DNA of 64,000 nt, taken from Actinokineospora bangkokensis (GTDB lineage Bacteria > Actinomycetota > Actinomycetes > Mycobacteriales > Pseudonocardiaceae). The stretch is from positions 528,837 through 592,836 of the forward strand of contig NZ_MKQR01000028.1 of NCBI RefSeq assembly GCF_001940455.1, written 5' to 3'. The first letter of the stretch is position 1, and every line of letters begins with the position of its first letter. The position numbers and the translations under genes are program-made. Of the stretch, positions 32,302 to 40,394 are shown piece by piece. The notes beneath the pieces are model-generated. The model did not search any database and was not told the origin of the DNA. It saw only the letters and a program-made list of their open reading frames with translations.

Positions 32302-33264
32302 ATGAGTGCTGCGACCAAGCGCGTGCTGCTGGCCAAGCCGCGGGGCTACTGCGCGGGCGTCGACCGGGCCGTCGTGACGGTCGAGAAGGCCCTGGCCGCC
32401 CACGGCGCGCCGGTCTACGTGCGCAAGGAGATCGTCCACAACAAGCACGTCGTGGAGACCCTGCGCGCCAAGGGCGTCATCTTCGTCGACGAGACCGACG
32501 AGGTCCCCGAGGGCGCGCTGGTGGTGTTCTCCGCGCACGGGGTGTCCCCGGCGGTGCACGAGGAGGCCGCCGCGCGCAACCTGCGCACCATCGACGCCAC
32601 CTGCCCCCTGGTCACCAAGGTGCACTTCGAGGCCAAGCGCTTCGCCAAGGACGACTACGACATCCTGCTCATCGGCCACGAGGGCCACGAGGAGGTCGAG
32701 GGCACCGCGGGCGAGGCCCCCGACCACGTCCGCCTCGTCGACACCGCCGAGGACGCCGCCACCGTCGAGGTGCGCGACCCGTCCAAGGTCATCTGGCTGT
32801 CGCAGACCACCCTCTCGGTCGACGAGACCATGGAGCGCGTCGACCAGCTCAAGCAGCGCTTCCCCCTGCTGCAGGACCCGCCGAGCGACGACATCTGCTA
32901 CGCCACCTCCAACCGCCAGTTCGCCGTCAAGACCATGGCCCCCCAGTGCGACCTGGTCCTCGTCGTCGGCTCCACCAACTCCTCCAACTCCAAGCGCCTC
33001 GTCGAGGTCGCCCTCCAAGCGGGCGCCCGCGCCGCCCACCTCGTCGACTTCGCCCACGAGGTCGACGAGACCTGGCTCACCGACGTCGACACCGTCGGCG
33101 TCACCAGCGGCGCCTCCGTCCCCGACGAGCTGGTCATGGACCTCCTGGCCTGGCTCGCCGACCGCGGCTACGCAGGCGTCGAGGAGATCACCACCGCCAA
33201 CGAGAAGATCACCTTCGCCCTCCCCAAGGAAGTGCGGACCAAGCGCGCCCCCTCTTCTTCCTGA
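32302..33264 (+). CDS. ispH: 4-hydroxy-3-methylbut-2-enyl diphosphate reductase
   Basis: A 320-residue protein. The three iron-sulfur cysteines are visible: Cys17 in [12 protein letters not shown], Cys101 in [12 protein letters not shown] and Cys199 in [20 protein letters not shown]- and SSNSKRL-type motifs are also present (here [10 protein letters not shown] and [14 protein letters not shown]). It is the last step of the MEP pathway, giving IPP and DMAPP. ATG at 32302 is leaderless. It corresponds to lytB2 (Rv1110) by position. The 720-bp region downstream contains two inverted hairpin elements before the convergent DUF6542 gene. Confidence 0.96.
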   Translation: MSAATKRVLLAKPRGYCAGVDRAVVTVEKALAAHGAPVYVRKEIVHNKHVVETLRAKGVIFVDETDEVPEGALVVFSAHGVSPAVHEEAAARNLRTIDATCPLVTKVHFEAKRFAKDDYDILLIGHEGHEEVEGTAGEAPDHVRLVDTAEDAATVEVRDPSKVIWLSQTTLSVDETMERVDQLKQRFPLLQDPPSDDICYATSNRQFAVKTMAPQCDLVLVVGSTNSSNSKRLVEVALQAGARAAHLVDFAHEVDETWLTDVDTVGVTSGASVPDELVMDLLAWLADRGYAGVEEITTANEKITFALPKEVRTKRAPSSS

Positions 33265-33279
33265 CCCCCCCTTTCCCTC

Positions 33280-33366
33280 CCGCTGCGCTAGGCCCTCCGC
33301 TGCGCTCTTCTTTCCGCTGCGCGGGGCTCTTTCCCGCTGCGCTCGGCCTTCCGCTGCGCGGGGCTC
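33280..33366. repeat. CCGCTGCGC short direct repeats
   Basis: About five copies of CCGCTGCGC with spacers such as GGGCTCTT and TCGGCCTT lie just after ispH. They form the distal tail of hairpin element B. The complementary GCGCAGCGG repeats form the tail of element A (about 14586-14655), so the tail belongs to the repeat family. Confidence 0.7.
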
Positions 33367-33393
33367 TTGAAGAGCGGGGGCTTGGGTGGGTGG

Positions 33394-33539
33394 CCCGGTT
33401 GGGTGGATCCGCTTGGTCGGGGCCCCTATGACGATCATGTGCTGCGGGCGGGGAAAAGGCGGGCTGAAAAGACGCCCGCCCGTCCCGTTTGGGTAGCACA
33501 TGATCGCCTCCCCCGACCAAGCGAATCCACCCAACCGGG
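33394..33539 (-). repeat. 146-bp palindromic hairpin element, copy B (subfamily I)
   Basis: Outer arms 33394-33422 and 33511-33539 pair over 29 bp with one G-U in minus-strand RNA. The inner stem has one further G-U at the position that is A-T in copy A and G-C in copy E. The apex GC stem with T-run reads on the minus strand. It lies between convergent ispH and DUF6542 genes, beside copy C in opposite orientation. Confidence 0.9.
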
Positions 33540-33601
33540 CAGTGCCTGCTGTTCGGGCTCGGCTTGTGTGGGTGGTCGCCTTGGGTGCCTTCTTCTTGCA
33601 G

Positions 33602-33697
33602 GCTGGCGCGGGGGTAGCCCGGGCAAGGGGACCCCTGTTTTCAACGCTACCGGCGGGGACCGACAGAACTCGACCCCGGCGCCTTGGCTGTGGACAA
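33602..33697 (-). repeat. DnaA-box companion module, copy B
   Basis: Read on the minus strand: TTGTCCACA (33689-33697), then GTCGAGTTCTGTCG, CCCCGCCGGTAGCGTTGAAA and the tail GGGCTACCCCCGCGCCAGC. It stands upstream of element B in the element's own orientation, as module A does for element A. Confidence 0.8.
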
Positions 33698-33792
33698 CTC
33701 GGCGGGCCAGCTCATGCGGCCGGACACCGTGTCTTTTCTTCTTTGCCCACGGAGCGAGCAATTACGGAACCGGCGGCCCGGCTACGGGGGTG

Positions 33793-33940
33793 CTCGATGC
33801 GGTGATCTTGTTTGGGTGGGGTAGGCGATCATGGGCTACCCTGTCCGGGCTGAGCGGGGCTCTTTTCGCCCCAGCTTTTCCCGCTCTCTCAGCTCATGAT
33901 CGCCGTAGGGGCCCCGCCCAAACGAGATCACCGCATCGAG
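33793..33940 (+). repeat. 148-bp palindromic hairpin element, copy C (subfamily II)
   Basis: Outer arms 33793-33821 and 33912-33940 (29 bp, beginning CTCGATGCGGTGATC) pair with two U-G pairs. The inner stem has one G-U. The apex is shorter than in the other copies, but again a GC stem with T-runs (GGGGCTCTTTTCGCCCC). The flank CCGGCGGCCCGGCTACG upstream is shared with copy D. Confidence 0.9.
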
Positions 33941-33985
33941 CCAGCGAGAAAGGTCCCGGAATCCTTCAAGCCCGAGAGCCAGGCA

Positions 33986-34582
33986 CTACTCAGGCCGGGA
34001 CTTCCGCACGGGCCGCCGCTCCCCGTCACGCGGCCGGGGCCGCTTCCCCGCGGCAGCGGCCGCGCGCTCCCGGGCCTCCCGCTCGCGCCCAGCGGGAGCG
34101 GCAACCCGGCCCCCGCCCTGCCCGCGAGCGGGATCGCGCTGGACGAACAACCGCACGATGCCCAGCGCCAAGCACACCGCGGTGGTGATGGCCATCAGCG
34201 GGAAGTTGCTGGTGAGCGGCAGGGCCACGTTGAAGAGCAGGTTCTTGAGCCCGCCGCCCGCGCTGGGGCCGAAGACGATGAGGGCGCCCGCCGCGGTGGC
34301 GGCGAAGACGAGGGGGGGCTGGACCATGGGGCCGAAGAGGCTGCGCCTGCGGACCAGGGCGACGGCGGCGACGCAGCCGAGGACGAAGCCGACCTGGTAG
34401 ACCACGCCGAGGGCGGCCTGGCGGTTGACGTCGACGGCCGCGGTCACGGCGGAGAGGCCGAGGGCCAGGAGGACGGCGCCCCACCACGGCAGGCCGCGGG
34501 AGGCGCCGAACAGGGGGCGTTCGTCCCAGGTCGGTGCTGCGGTGTCGTCAAGATCGCCGTGGCGATCGCGCGTGGCGGTCAC
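33986..34582 (-). CDS. DUF6542 membrane protein (Rv1111c-like)
   Basis: A 198-residue protein. After an acidic N-terminus and LFGASRGLPWWGAVLLALGL there are four hydrophobic segments (to about residue 145), then a long basic tail rich in Arg, Lys, Pro and Ala. The layout matches the DUF6542 actinobacterial membrane family beside ispH; the function is unknown. GTG at 34582 was chosen because it gives the family N-terminus (VTATRDRHGD); upstream frame is available but has no support. It converges with ispH across two hairpin elements. Confidence 0.75.
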   Translation of the reverse strand: MTATRDRHGDLDDTAAPTWDERPLFGASRGLPWWGAVLLALGLSAVTAAVDVNRQAALGVVYQVGFVLGCVAAVALVRRRSLFGPMVQPPLVFAATAAGALIVFGPSAGGGLKNLLFNVALPLTSNFPLMAITTAVCLALGIVRLFVQRDPARGQGGGRVAAPAGREREARERAAAAAGKRPRPRDGERRPVRKSRPE

Positions 34583-34799
34583 GGCGGTACACGTTAGCCG
34601 CCCGGGTGGCGCCGCTGTCGTTGGTCGGGGGAACCGGGAGGCGGACCACCCGACGGAGTGAGCGTGGTCACACGGCGGGGTGGCGGTGCGTGGGGGTTCG
34701 ACGCTGTGGGTGACCGGTTGTGGGGTAATGATCGCCCCGCGGTGCCCGCCCGGACCCGCGGGCCCGACCCGGTGCACCCGATCCCCTGGAGGCCCGACC

Positions 34800-35702
34800 G
34801 TGACGGCGGTGTTCGCCACCCTGGCCGCTGTGCTCGCCCTGCTGCTGGCCGCGGCCACGGCGCTGTTCTGGCGGCTCTACGCCGACAGCGACCGGCGGGC
34901 GGCGGCGTTCCGCGCGGAGCTGGCCGGGGAGCGGGCGCGGTCGGACGCCCACCAGACGGCGCTGCGGCGCTACGAGGTGGCGTTCGCGTCGATCTCCGGG
35001 CGGGGGGAGCTGGGCGAGCAGGTGCTGGTGGAGACGGCCAGGGCGCTCGGGATGCGGGAGGGGCTGCACTTCACCGTGCAGACCGACGTGGCCGGGGGCG
35101 GTGCCGCGCGGCCGGACCTGCTGCTGCTGGTCGGGGACGGGCGCAAGGTGCCGGTGGACGCCAAGATGAGCATGGCGACCTGGGTGGAGGCGGTGGAGAC
35201 CGACGACGCCGAGGAGCGGTTGGACGCGCTGCGGGTGCACGTGCGCAACATCCGGTCCCGGGCGGCCGACCTGGCGGGCAAGGGCTACCAGCGCTGGGCC
35301 GACGCCATCTACGGCACGATCATGTTCGTCCCCTCCGACGCCGCGGTGGTGGCGGCGCTGGACGCCGACCCCTCGCTGCTGCGGTGGCTGCTCGACCGGC
35401 GGGTGTTCCTGTGCGGGCCCACCGGGTTCGCCGTCGTGGCGTCCGCGGCGCTGTTCGCCGCCACCTCCCGCACCATCGCCGCCGACGTCGCCGCGGTGCA
35501 GTCGGCGGCCGCGGCGGCGCACCGGTCGGCGGCGGGGGCCATCGACGCGGTGAACCTGTCCTCGACCCACCTCCAGCGGTTCGTCTCGGCGCGCAGGCGG
35601 GAGCTGGAGGCGCTGGAGCAGTTTCGGGGGGCCGTGGCGCCGCTGACGGAGGCGTCGGGGGCCGCCGAGCTGGCCGGGGTGCGCGAGGCCGTCGAGGACT
35701 GA
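34800..35702 (+). CDS. rmuC: RmuC-domain DNA recombination protein
   Basis: A 300-residue protein. One N-terminal transmembrane helix (about 3-20, VFATLAAVLALLLAAATAL), a short coiled region, then the RmuC domain. The domain has VDAKMSMATWVEAVETDD, HVRNIRSRAADLAGKGYQRW and MFVPSDAAVVAALDADPSL, which resemble the RmuC nuclease-like core. RmuC proteins limit recombination at inverted repeats in E. coli. It is shorter than the E. coli protein. GTG at 34800 has GGAGG seven nucleotides upstream. It precedes sbcDC, which cleave DNA hairpins; a functional link is inference. Confidence 0.85.
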   Translation: MTAVFATLAAVLALLLAAATALFWRLYADSDRRAAAFRAELAGERARSDAHQTALRRYEVAFASISGRGELGEQVLVETARALGMREGLHFTVQTDVAGGGAARPDLLLLVGDGRKVPVDAKMSMATWVEAVETDDAEERLDALRVHVRNIRSRAADLAGKGYQRWADAIYGTIMFVPSDAAVVAALDADPSLLRWLLDRRVFLCGPTGFAVVASAALFAATSRTIAADVAAVQSAAAAAHRSAAGAIDAVNLSSTHLQRFVSARRRELEALEQFRGAVAPLTEASGAAELAGVREAVED

Positions 35703-35874
35703 CCTGCGGCCAGGGCCCGGGGCGCCCCCTGACGGCGCTCCAGGCAGTCGACCACGGCCCCGAGCGCACCGCGCGCACCGGTTTCGGCGACGTGCCCCAC
35801 CCGCGGGCTGGGCCGTGCCGGTCGAACACGCGTGCGGTCGGCGTGTCCGCCGTGGCGCTGGGCCGACCACCGCC

Positions 35875-35880
35875 TACCGT
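35875..35880 (+). promoter_or_regulatory. -10 hexamer TACCGT of leaderless sbcD
   Basis: It lies 8 nt before the sbcD ATG with no Shine-Dalgarno sequence. Confidence 0.5.
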
Positions 35881-35888
35881 GGGTCAGC

Positions 35889-37031
35889 ATGCGCCTGCTG
35901 CACACCTCCGACTGGCACGTCGGGCGCACCTTCCACGGCCGGGACCTGTTGCGCGAGCAGGAGGCGGTCCTCGGCGGCCTCGCCGACCTGGTCGACACCC
36001 ACCGCGTCGACGTCGTGGTGGTCGCGGGCGACCTCTACGACCGGGCCGTGCCCGCCGCGGAGGCCATCGCCGCCTGCACCCGGGTGCTGGCCCGGCTCGC
36101 CGCCGCCGGGGCGGCGATCGTCATCACCCCCGGCAACCACGACTCCGCGGCCCGGCTCGGCGCGTTCGCCCAGTTCGCCGAGGCGGGCGGGCTGCACCTG
36201 CGCACCACCGCCGCCGACCTCGACCGCCCGGTGCTGCTGCGCGACGCGCACGGGCCCGTCGCCGTCTACGGCATCCCCTACCTGGAGCCCGAACCCGCGC
36301 GCCACGCCCTCGGCAAGCCGGAGCTGCGCGGGCACGCGGGCGTGCTGGGCGAGGCGATGCGCCGGGTCGGGGCGGACCTGGCGCGGCAGGGGAACCCGCG
36401 CAGCGTCGTGCTGGCGCACGCGTTCGTCACCGGGGGCGAGGCGACCGACTCCGAGCGCACCATCGCCGTCGGCGGCGTGCCGCACGTGCCCGCGAGCACC
36501 TTCGACGGCGTGGACTACGTGGCCCTCGGGCACCTGCACGGGCCGCAGACCCTGCGCGAGGACCTGCGCTACTCCGGCAGCCCGCTCGCCTACTCGTTCT
36601 CCGAGGCCCGCCAGCGCAAGTCGGTGTGGATCGCCGACCTCGACGCGCACGGGCTCGCTGGCGTCGAGCGGGTCGAGCTGCCGGTGCCGCGCGAGCTGGC
36701 CACCGCCCGCGGCACCCTCGACGACCTGCTCGTCGACCCGGTGCACGAGGCCCTGGTGGACAAGTTCCTCAGCGTCGAGCTGACCGACGTGGTGCGGCCG
36801 CTGGACGCCATGCGCAGGCTGCGCGAGCGCTTCCCGCACGCGGTGCACCTGGAGTGGCGGCCCGAGGGCGGCGAGCGCGAGCTGCGCTACCGCGAGGCCG
36901 TGCGCGGCAAGTCCGACGAGGAGGTGGCCTGCTGCTTCGTGGCCGACCTGCGCGGCAGCGAGCCCACCGGCGCCGAGCGCGCCCTGCTGCGCGAGGCCCT
37001 GGCCGCCGTCGCCGCGGAGGGCAGGCGGTGA
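35889..37031 (+). CDS. sbcD: Exonuclease SbcD (Mre11 homologue)
   Basis: A 380-residue protein. Metallophosphoesterase motifs are TSDWHVGRTFHGRD (1-20 region), VVVVAGDLYDRAVP, ITPGNHDSAARL, VLAHAFVTGGEA and VALGHLHGPQ. It is the Mn-dependent nuclease partner of SbcC; the complex opens DNA hairpins and trims protein-blocked ends. ATG at 35889 begins a leaderless mRNA. Its TGA overlaps the sbcC GTG (GTGA). The palindromic hairpin element D lies just beyond sbcC. Confidence 0.95.
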   Translation: MRLLHTSDWHVGRTFHGRDLLREQEAVLGGLADLVDTHRVDVVVVAGDLYDRAVPAAEAIAACTRVLARLAAAGAAIVITPGNHDSAARLGAFAQFAEAGGLHLRTTAADLDRPVLLRDAHGPVAVYGIPYLEPEPARHALGKPELRGHAGVLGEAMRRVGADLARQGNPRSVVLAHAFVTGGEATDSERTIAVGGVPHVPASTFDGVDYVALGHLHGPQTLREDLRYSGSPLAYSFSEARQRKSVWIADLDAHGLAGVERVELPVPRELATARGTLDDLLVDPVHEALVDKFLSVELTDVVRPLDAMRRLRERFPHAVHLEWRPEGGERELRYREAVRGKSDEEVACCFVADLRGSEPTGAERALLREALAAVAAEGRR

Positions 37032-40024
37032 GGCTGCACCGGTTGGAGGTCTCCGCCTTCGGGCCCTACCCGGGCACCGAGGTGGTCGACTTCGACGCGC
37101 TCGCCGCCGACGGGCTGTTCCTGCTGCACGGCGACACCGGGGCGGGCAAGACCACGCTGCTCGACGCGGTGGCGTTCGCCCTGTTCGGCACCGTGCCCGG
37201 GATGCGCGGCGAGACCAAGCGGCTGCGCTGCGACTACGCCGACCCCGACCAGGTCACCGAGGTGGCGCTCGACCTGACCGTGCAGGGCCACCGGCTGCGG
37301 GTCGTGCGGTCGCCGGAGTACGAGCGGCCCAAGAAGCGCGGCGAGGGCACCACCCGCCAGCAGGCGCGGGTGTCGCTGAGCTGGGTCGGGCAGGCCCCCT
37401 CCGGGCACGCCCCGGACGGCATCACCCGCATCGACGAGGTCGCCGACACCGTCGAGCGGCTGCTGGGGATGACCAAGGACCAGTTCTTCCAGGTGGTGCT
37501 GCTGCCGCAGGGCGACTTCGCCCGGTTCCTGCGGTCGGGCACCGAGGAGCGCGAGACCCTGCTGGAGAAGCTGTTCGGCACGCAGAACTTCGCCCGCGTC
37601 GAGCAGTGGTTCCGCACCCGCCGCACCGAGAAGCACCGGGAGCTGGAGGCGGCGCGCCGGGAGGCGGGCGAGCTGCTGGCCCGCTTCGAGCAGGCCTCGG
37701 GCCAGGACGCCCCGCAGACCCCCGACCTGGGCTGGCTCGACGCCGTCACCACCGCCGCCGAGGCACTGCACCGGGTGACCGAGCAGGGCGTGCGGGCGAC
37801 CGCGGCCCAGCGCGCCCGCGCCGAGGAGGCGCTGGCCGAGGGCCGCGACCTGGTGGCGAAGGTCGAGCGGGTGCGCAGGGCCACCCGCGAGCTCGCGGAG
37901 CTGGAGGCCCAGGCGCCCGCCCGCGCCTCGTGGCGCACCGAGCTGGACGACGCCCGCCGGGCCGCGCCCGTGGTGCTGGCCGACGACCAGCTGCGGCGGG
38001 CGCGCCGGGCCGTGGACGCCGCGGTGGCGCGCGCCGAGCAGGCCGTTGACGCCGCTGGTGAGACGGGTGTCAAGCGCTTGCGCGAGTGGGTGGCGCGCGG
38101 GCGGCGGCGGGGTGTCGACGGGTCCGTGGTCGACGAGCTGCGCGCCCGGGCCGGGGCCCTGCGCGAGGAAGCGGGCGCGCTCGGCGGGCTCGTCGCGGAG
38201 GCGGAGCGGCAGGCGGCCGACGAGCAGCGGTTGGCGCGGCTGGTGACCCGCTCCGAGCAGTTGGCGCAGACGTCCGCGGACGTCGAGCGCGCGCTGGCCG
38301 AGTACCCGCCGCGCATCGCCGCCGCCCGCGAGGCGGCCAACAGCGCGGCGGGGTCCCGCAGCGCGGTCGACGGCCTGCGCGCCCGCCGGGACGAGGTCGC
38401 CGCCGCCGCCAAGGACACGGCCGCGGCGCAGCGCGCCCGGCAGGCGCTGGTGTCGGCGGAGGACGACAACCGCGCCGCCGTGGACGCCCACCAGGAGGCG
38501 CGCGAGCGCGTGCAGGCGTTGCGGCAGGCCCGGTTGGACGGGATGGCGGCGGAGCTGGCGGCCGGGTTGGCGGCGGGGGAGGCGTGCCCGGTGTGCGGGG
38601 CGCACGAGCACCCGGCGCCCGCGCTGCCGTCCGGGCACACGGCCACGCCCGAGGACGAGCAGCGCGCCGAGGTCGCCGAGCAGCGGGCGCTGCACGCGCG
38701 GGAGCGGGCCGGGCAGGCGTTGACGCGGGCCCGCACGGAGTTGGCGCAGCTGGAGGAACGGCTCGCGCCGTGGCGGGGCGTCGACTTGTCGACCGAGCTG
38801 GCCACCGTGCGGGCGGCGTTCGACGGCGCCGTGGCGGCCGCCGCCCGGGTCGACGTGCTCGACAAGGAGCTGGCCGAGCTGGAGCAGGGCCTGGACGCGC
38901 TGCGGCAGCGGCGGTCCTTGGTGGAGCGCGACTCGGCGGCCGTGGACTCCGAGCGGCGCGGGCTGGTGGAGGCCGTGCAGGAGCGCGCGGCCGTGCTGGC
39001 GCAGGCGCGGGGGCCGTTCGAGTCCGTGGCGGCCCGCGTGGCCGACGTGCAGGGCCGCACCGCTCGCCTGGACCAGGTCGCGGACGCGTGCGCGGCGCTC
39101 GTCGCGGCCAGGGAAAGGCTTGCCGAGCACGAGGAAGCGCTGTCCGAGGCCGTGGCGGCCGCGGGGTTCCCGTCCGCTGCGAAGGCGTTGGGCGCCGCGC
39201 GTGAGGACAACGTCGTCGAGAAGCTGCGGGGCAAGCTCGCCGACGCCGAGGCAGCGGTCAAGCAGCACAAGGAAACCCTGTCGGACATGGACCTGTTCGG
39301 CATCGAGCCGGACGTCGAGGTGGACCTGCTGCCGCTGCGGGACGCGGTCGAGCGCACCCGGTCGGCGGCGGAGCAGGCCGTGGCGGCGGCGGGGGAGGCG
39401 CGGACGCGGTTCGTGGCCGTGCGCGACCTGGGCAAGCGGCTGCGCGCGGCGTGGCAGCGGCTGGAGCCCGTGGAGGCCGCCTACGCGGAGCTGGACGCGC
39501 TGACCGACGTGGTGAACGGGCGGGGGCAGAACTCGGCGCGGATGTCGCTGCGCTCGTACGTGCTGGCCGCGCGGTTGGAGGAGGTCGCGGTGTCGGCCTC
39601 GGCCCGGCTGCGGGACATGAGCCAGGGCCGGTACTCCTTCGTGCACTCCGACGCCGCGGGGGCGCGGGGGACGCGGGGCGGGTTGGGGCTCGACGTGCTC
39701 GACGACTACTCGGGGCGCGTCCGGCCCGCCAAGACGCTCTCCGGCGGGGAGTCGTTCCTCGCCTCGCTGTCGCTGGCGCTGGGGTTGGCCGACGTGGTCG
39801 CCGCGGAGTCCGGTGGGGCGTTGCTGGACACGCTGTTCGTGGACGAGGGCTTCGGCACGCTCGACGCGAACGCGCTGGACGACGTGATGTCTATTTTGGA
39901 CACGCTGCGGGACGGGGGTCGGGTGGTGGGGCTGGTGTCGCACGTGGAGGAGTTGCGGCAGCGGATCCCGGTGCGGTTGCACGTGAAGAAGGCGCGGGGC
40001 GGGTCTCGGGTGGTGCAGGGGTAG
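37028..40024 (+). CDS. sbcC: Exonuclease SbcC (Rad50 homologue)
   Basis: A 998-residue SMC-like ATPase. Walker A is GDTGAGKTT (35-43), the Q-loop region is QFFQVVLLPQGDFARFL, and two long Ala/Glu/Arg-rich coiled coils follow. The zinc hook CPVC is at residues 520-523. The signature TLSGGESFLASLSLALGLA is at about 903-921, with Walker B LFVDEGFGTLD. It dimerises through the hook and drives SbcD nuclease. GTG at 37028 overlaps the sbcD stop. The reading frame stays open far upstream, but this is a GC artefact; homology begins at VRLHRLEVSAFGPY. A hairpin followed by TGTTT at 40029-40053 ends the operon. Confidence 0.95.
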   Translation: MRLHRLEVSAFGPYPGTEVVDFDALAADGLFLLHGDTGAGKTTLLDAVAFALFGTVPGMRGETKRLRCDYADPDQVTEVALDLTVQGHRLRVVRSPEYERPKKRGEGTTRQQARVSLSWVGQAPSGHAPDGITRIDEVADTVERLLGMTKDQFFQVVLLPQGDFARFLRSGTEERETLLEKLFGTQNFARVEQWFRTRRTEKHRELEAARREAGELLARFEQASGQDAPQTPDLGWLDAVTTAAEALHRVTEQGVRATAAQRARAEEALAEGRDLVAKVERVRRATRELAELEAQAPARASWRTELDDARRAAPVVLADDQLRRARRAVDAAVARAEQAVDAAGETGVKRLREWVARGRRRGVDGSVVDELRARAGALREEAGALGGLVAEAERQAADEQRLARLVTRSEQLAQTSADVERALAEYPPRIAAAREAANSAAGSRSAVDGLRARRDEVAAAAKDTAAAQRARQALVSAEDDNRAAVDAHQEARERVQALRQARLDGMAAELAAGLAAGEACPVCGAHEHPAPALPSGHTATPEDEQRAEVAEQRALHARERAGQALTRARTELAQLEERLAPWRGVDLSTELATVRAAFDGAVAAAARVDVLDKELAELEQGLDALRQRRSLVERDSAAVDSERRGLVEAVQERAAVLAQARGPFESVAARVADVQGRTARLDQVADACAALVAARERLAEHEEALSEAVAAAGFPSAAKALGAAREDNVVEKLRGKLADAEAAVKQHKETLSDMDLFGIEPDVEVDLLPLRDAVERTRSAAEQAVAAAGEARTRFVAVRDLGKRLRAAWQRLEPVEAAYAELDALTDVVNGRGQNSARMSLRSYVLAARLEEVAVSASARLRDMSQGRYSFVHSDAAGARGTRGGLGLDVLDDYSGRVRPAKTLSGGESFLASLSLALGLADVVAAESGGALLDTLFVDEGFGTLDANALDDVMSILDTLRDGGRVVGLVSHVEELRQRIPVRLHVKKARGGSRVVQG

Positions 40025-40028
40025 GTGT

Positions 40029-40048
40029 CCCGCCTCGCCTTCGGCGGG
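40029..40048 (+). terminator. Short hairpin terminator after sbcC
   Basis: CCCGCC (40029-40034) pairs with GGCGGG (40043-40048), followed by TGTTT. It lies 4 bp after the sbcC stop. Confidence 0.6.
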
Positions 40049-40105
40049 TGTTTGGTGTCGCCTCGCCTTCGGCATCGGCGGGGATCGCGGGGCTCCGCTG
40101 GCCTG

Positions 40106-40251
40106 CTCGATGCGGTGGTCCTGTTCGGCTGGGGCCCCTACGGCGATCATGTGCTGTCGGGCGGGAAAAGGCGGGCTGAAAAGACGCCCGCCCGTCCCGT
40201 TTGGGTAGCACATGATCGCCTCCCCCAGCCGAACAAGACCACCGCATCGAG
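40106..40251 (-). repeat. 146-bp palindromic hairpin element, copy D (subfamily II)
   Basis: Outer arms 40106-40134 and 40223-40251 (CTCGATGCGGTGGTC type) pair over 29 bp with one U-G in minus-strand RNA. The inner stem is perfect. Compared with copy C, three base pairs in the arm have changed on both sides (A-T to G-C, T-A to C-G, G-C to C-G) and one T-G became T-A. It lies between convergent sbcC and ada-alkA. Confidence 0.9.
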
Positions 40252-40394
40252 CACTGGCGTAGCCGGGCCGCCGGTTGTGTGGGTGGGCGCGTTGTGGGAA
40301 AAGCCCAGTGGGGGAGGGGATTCGAGATGGGGGAGGGTGGGAGGAAGGGGTGGGGGAGGTTTTGTGGGATAGGTGACGAGGGGGAGGGGGTGGG

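Noticed and set aside
33700..33790. Locally AT-richer stretch after the ispH repeat block considered as a small RNA or remnant gene
   Set aside because: No promoter, hairpin or frame could be supported apart from the flank shared with element D.
34658..37027. Open frame extending sbcC upstream through rmuC and sbcD
   Set aside because: Recognisable SbcC sequence begins at GTG 37028. The upstream part lies in a shifted frame over two well-supported genes and reflects lack of stops in GC-rich DNA.
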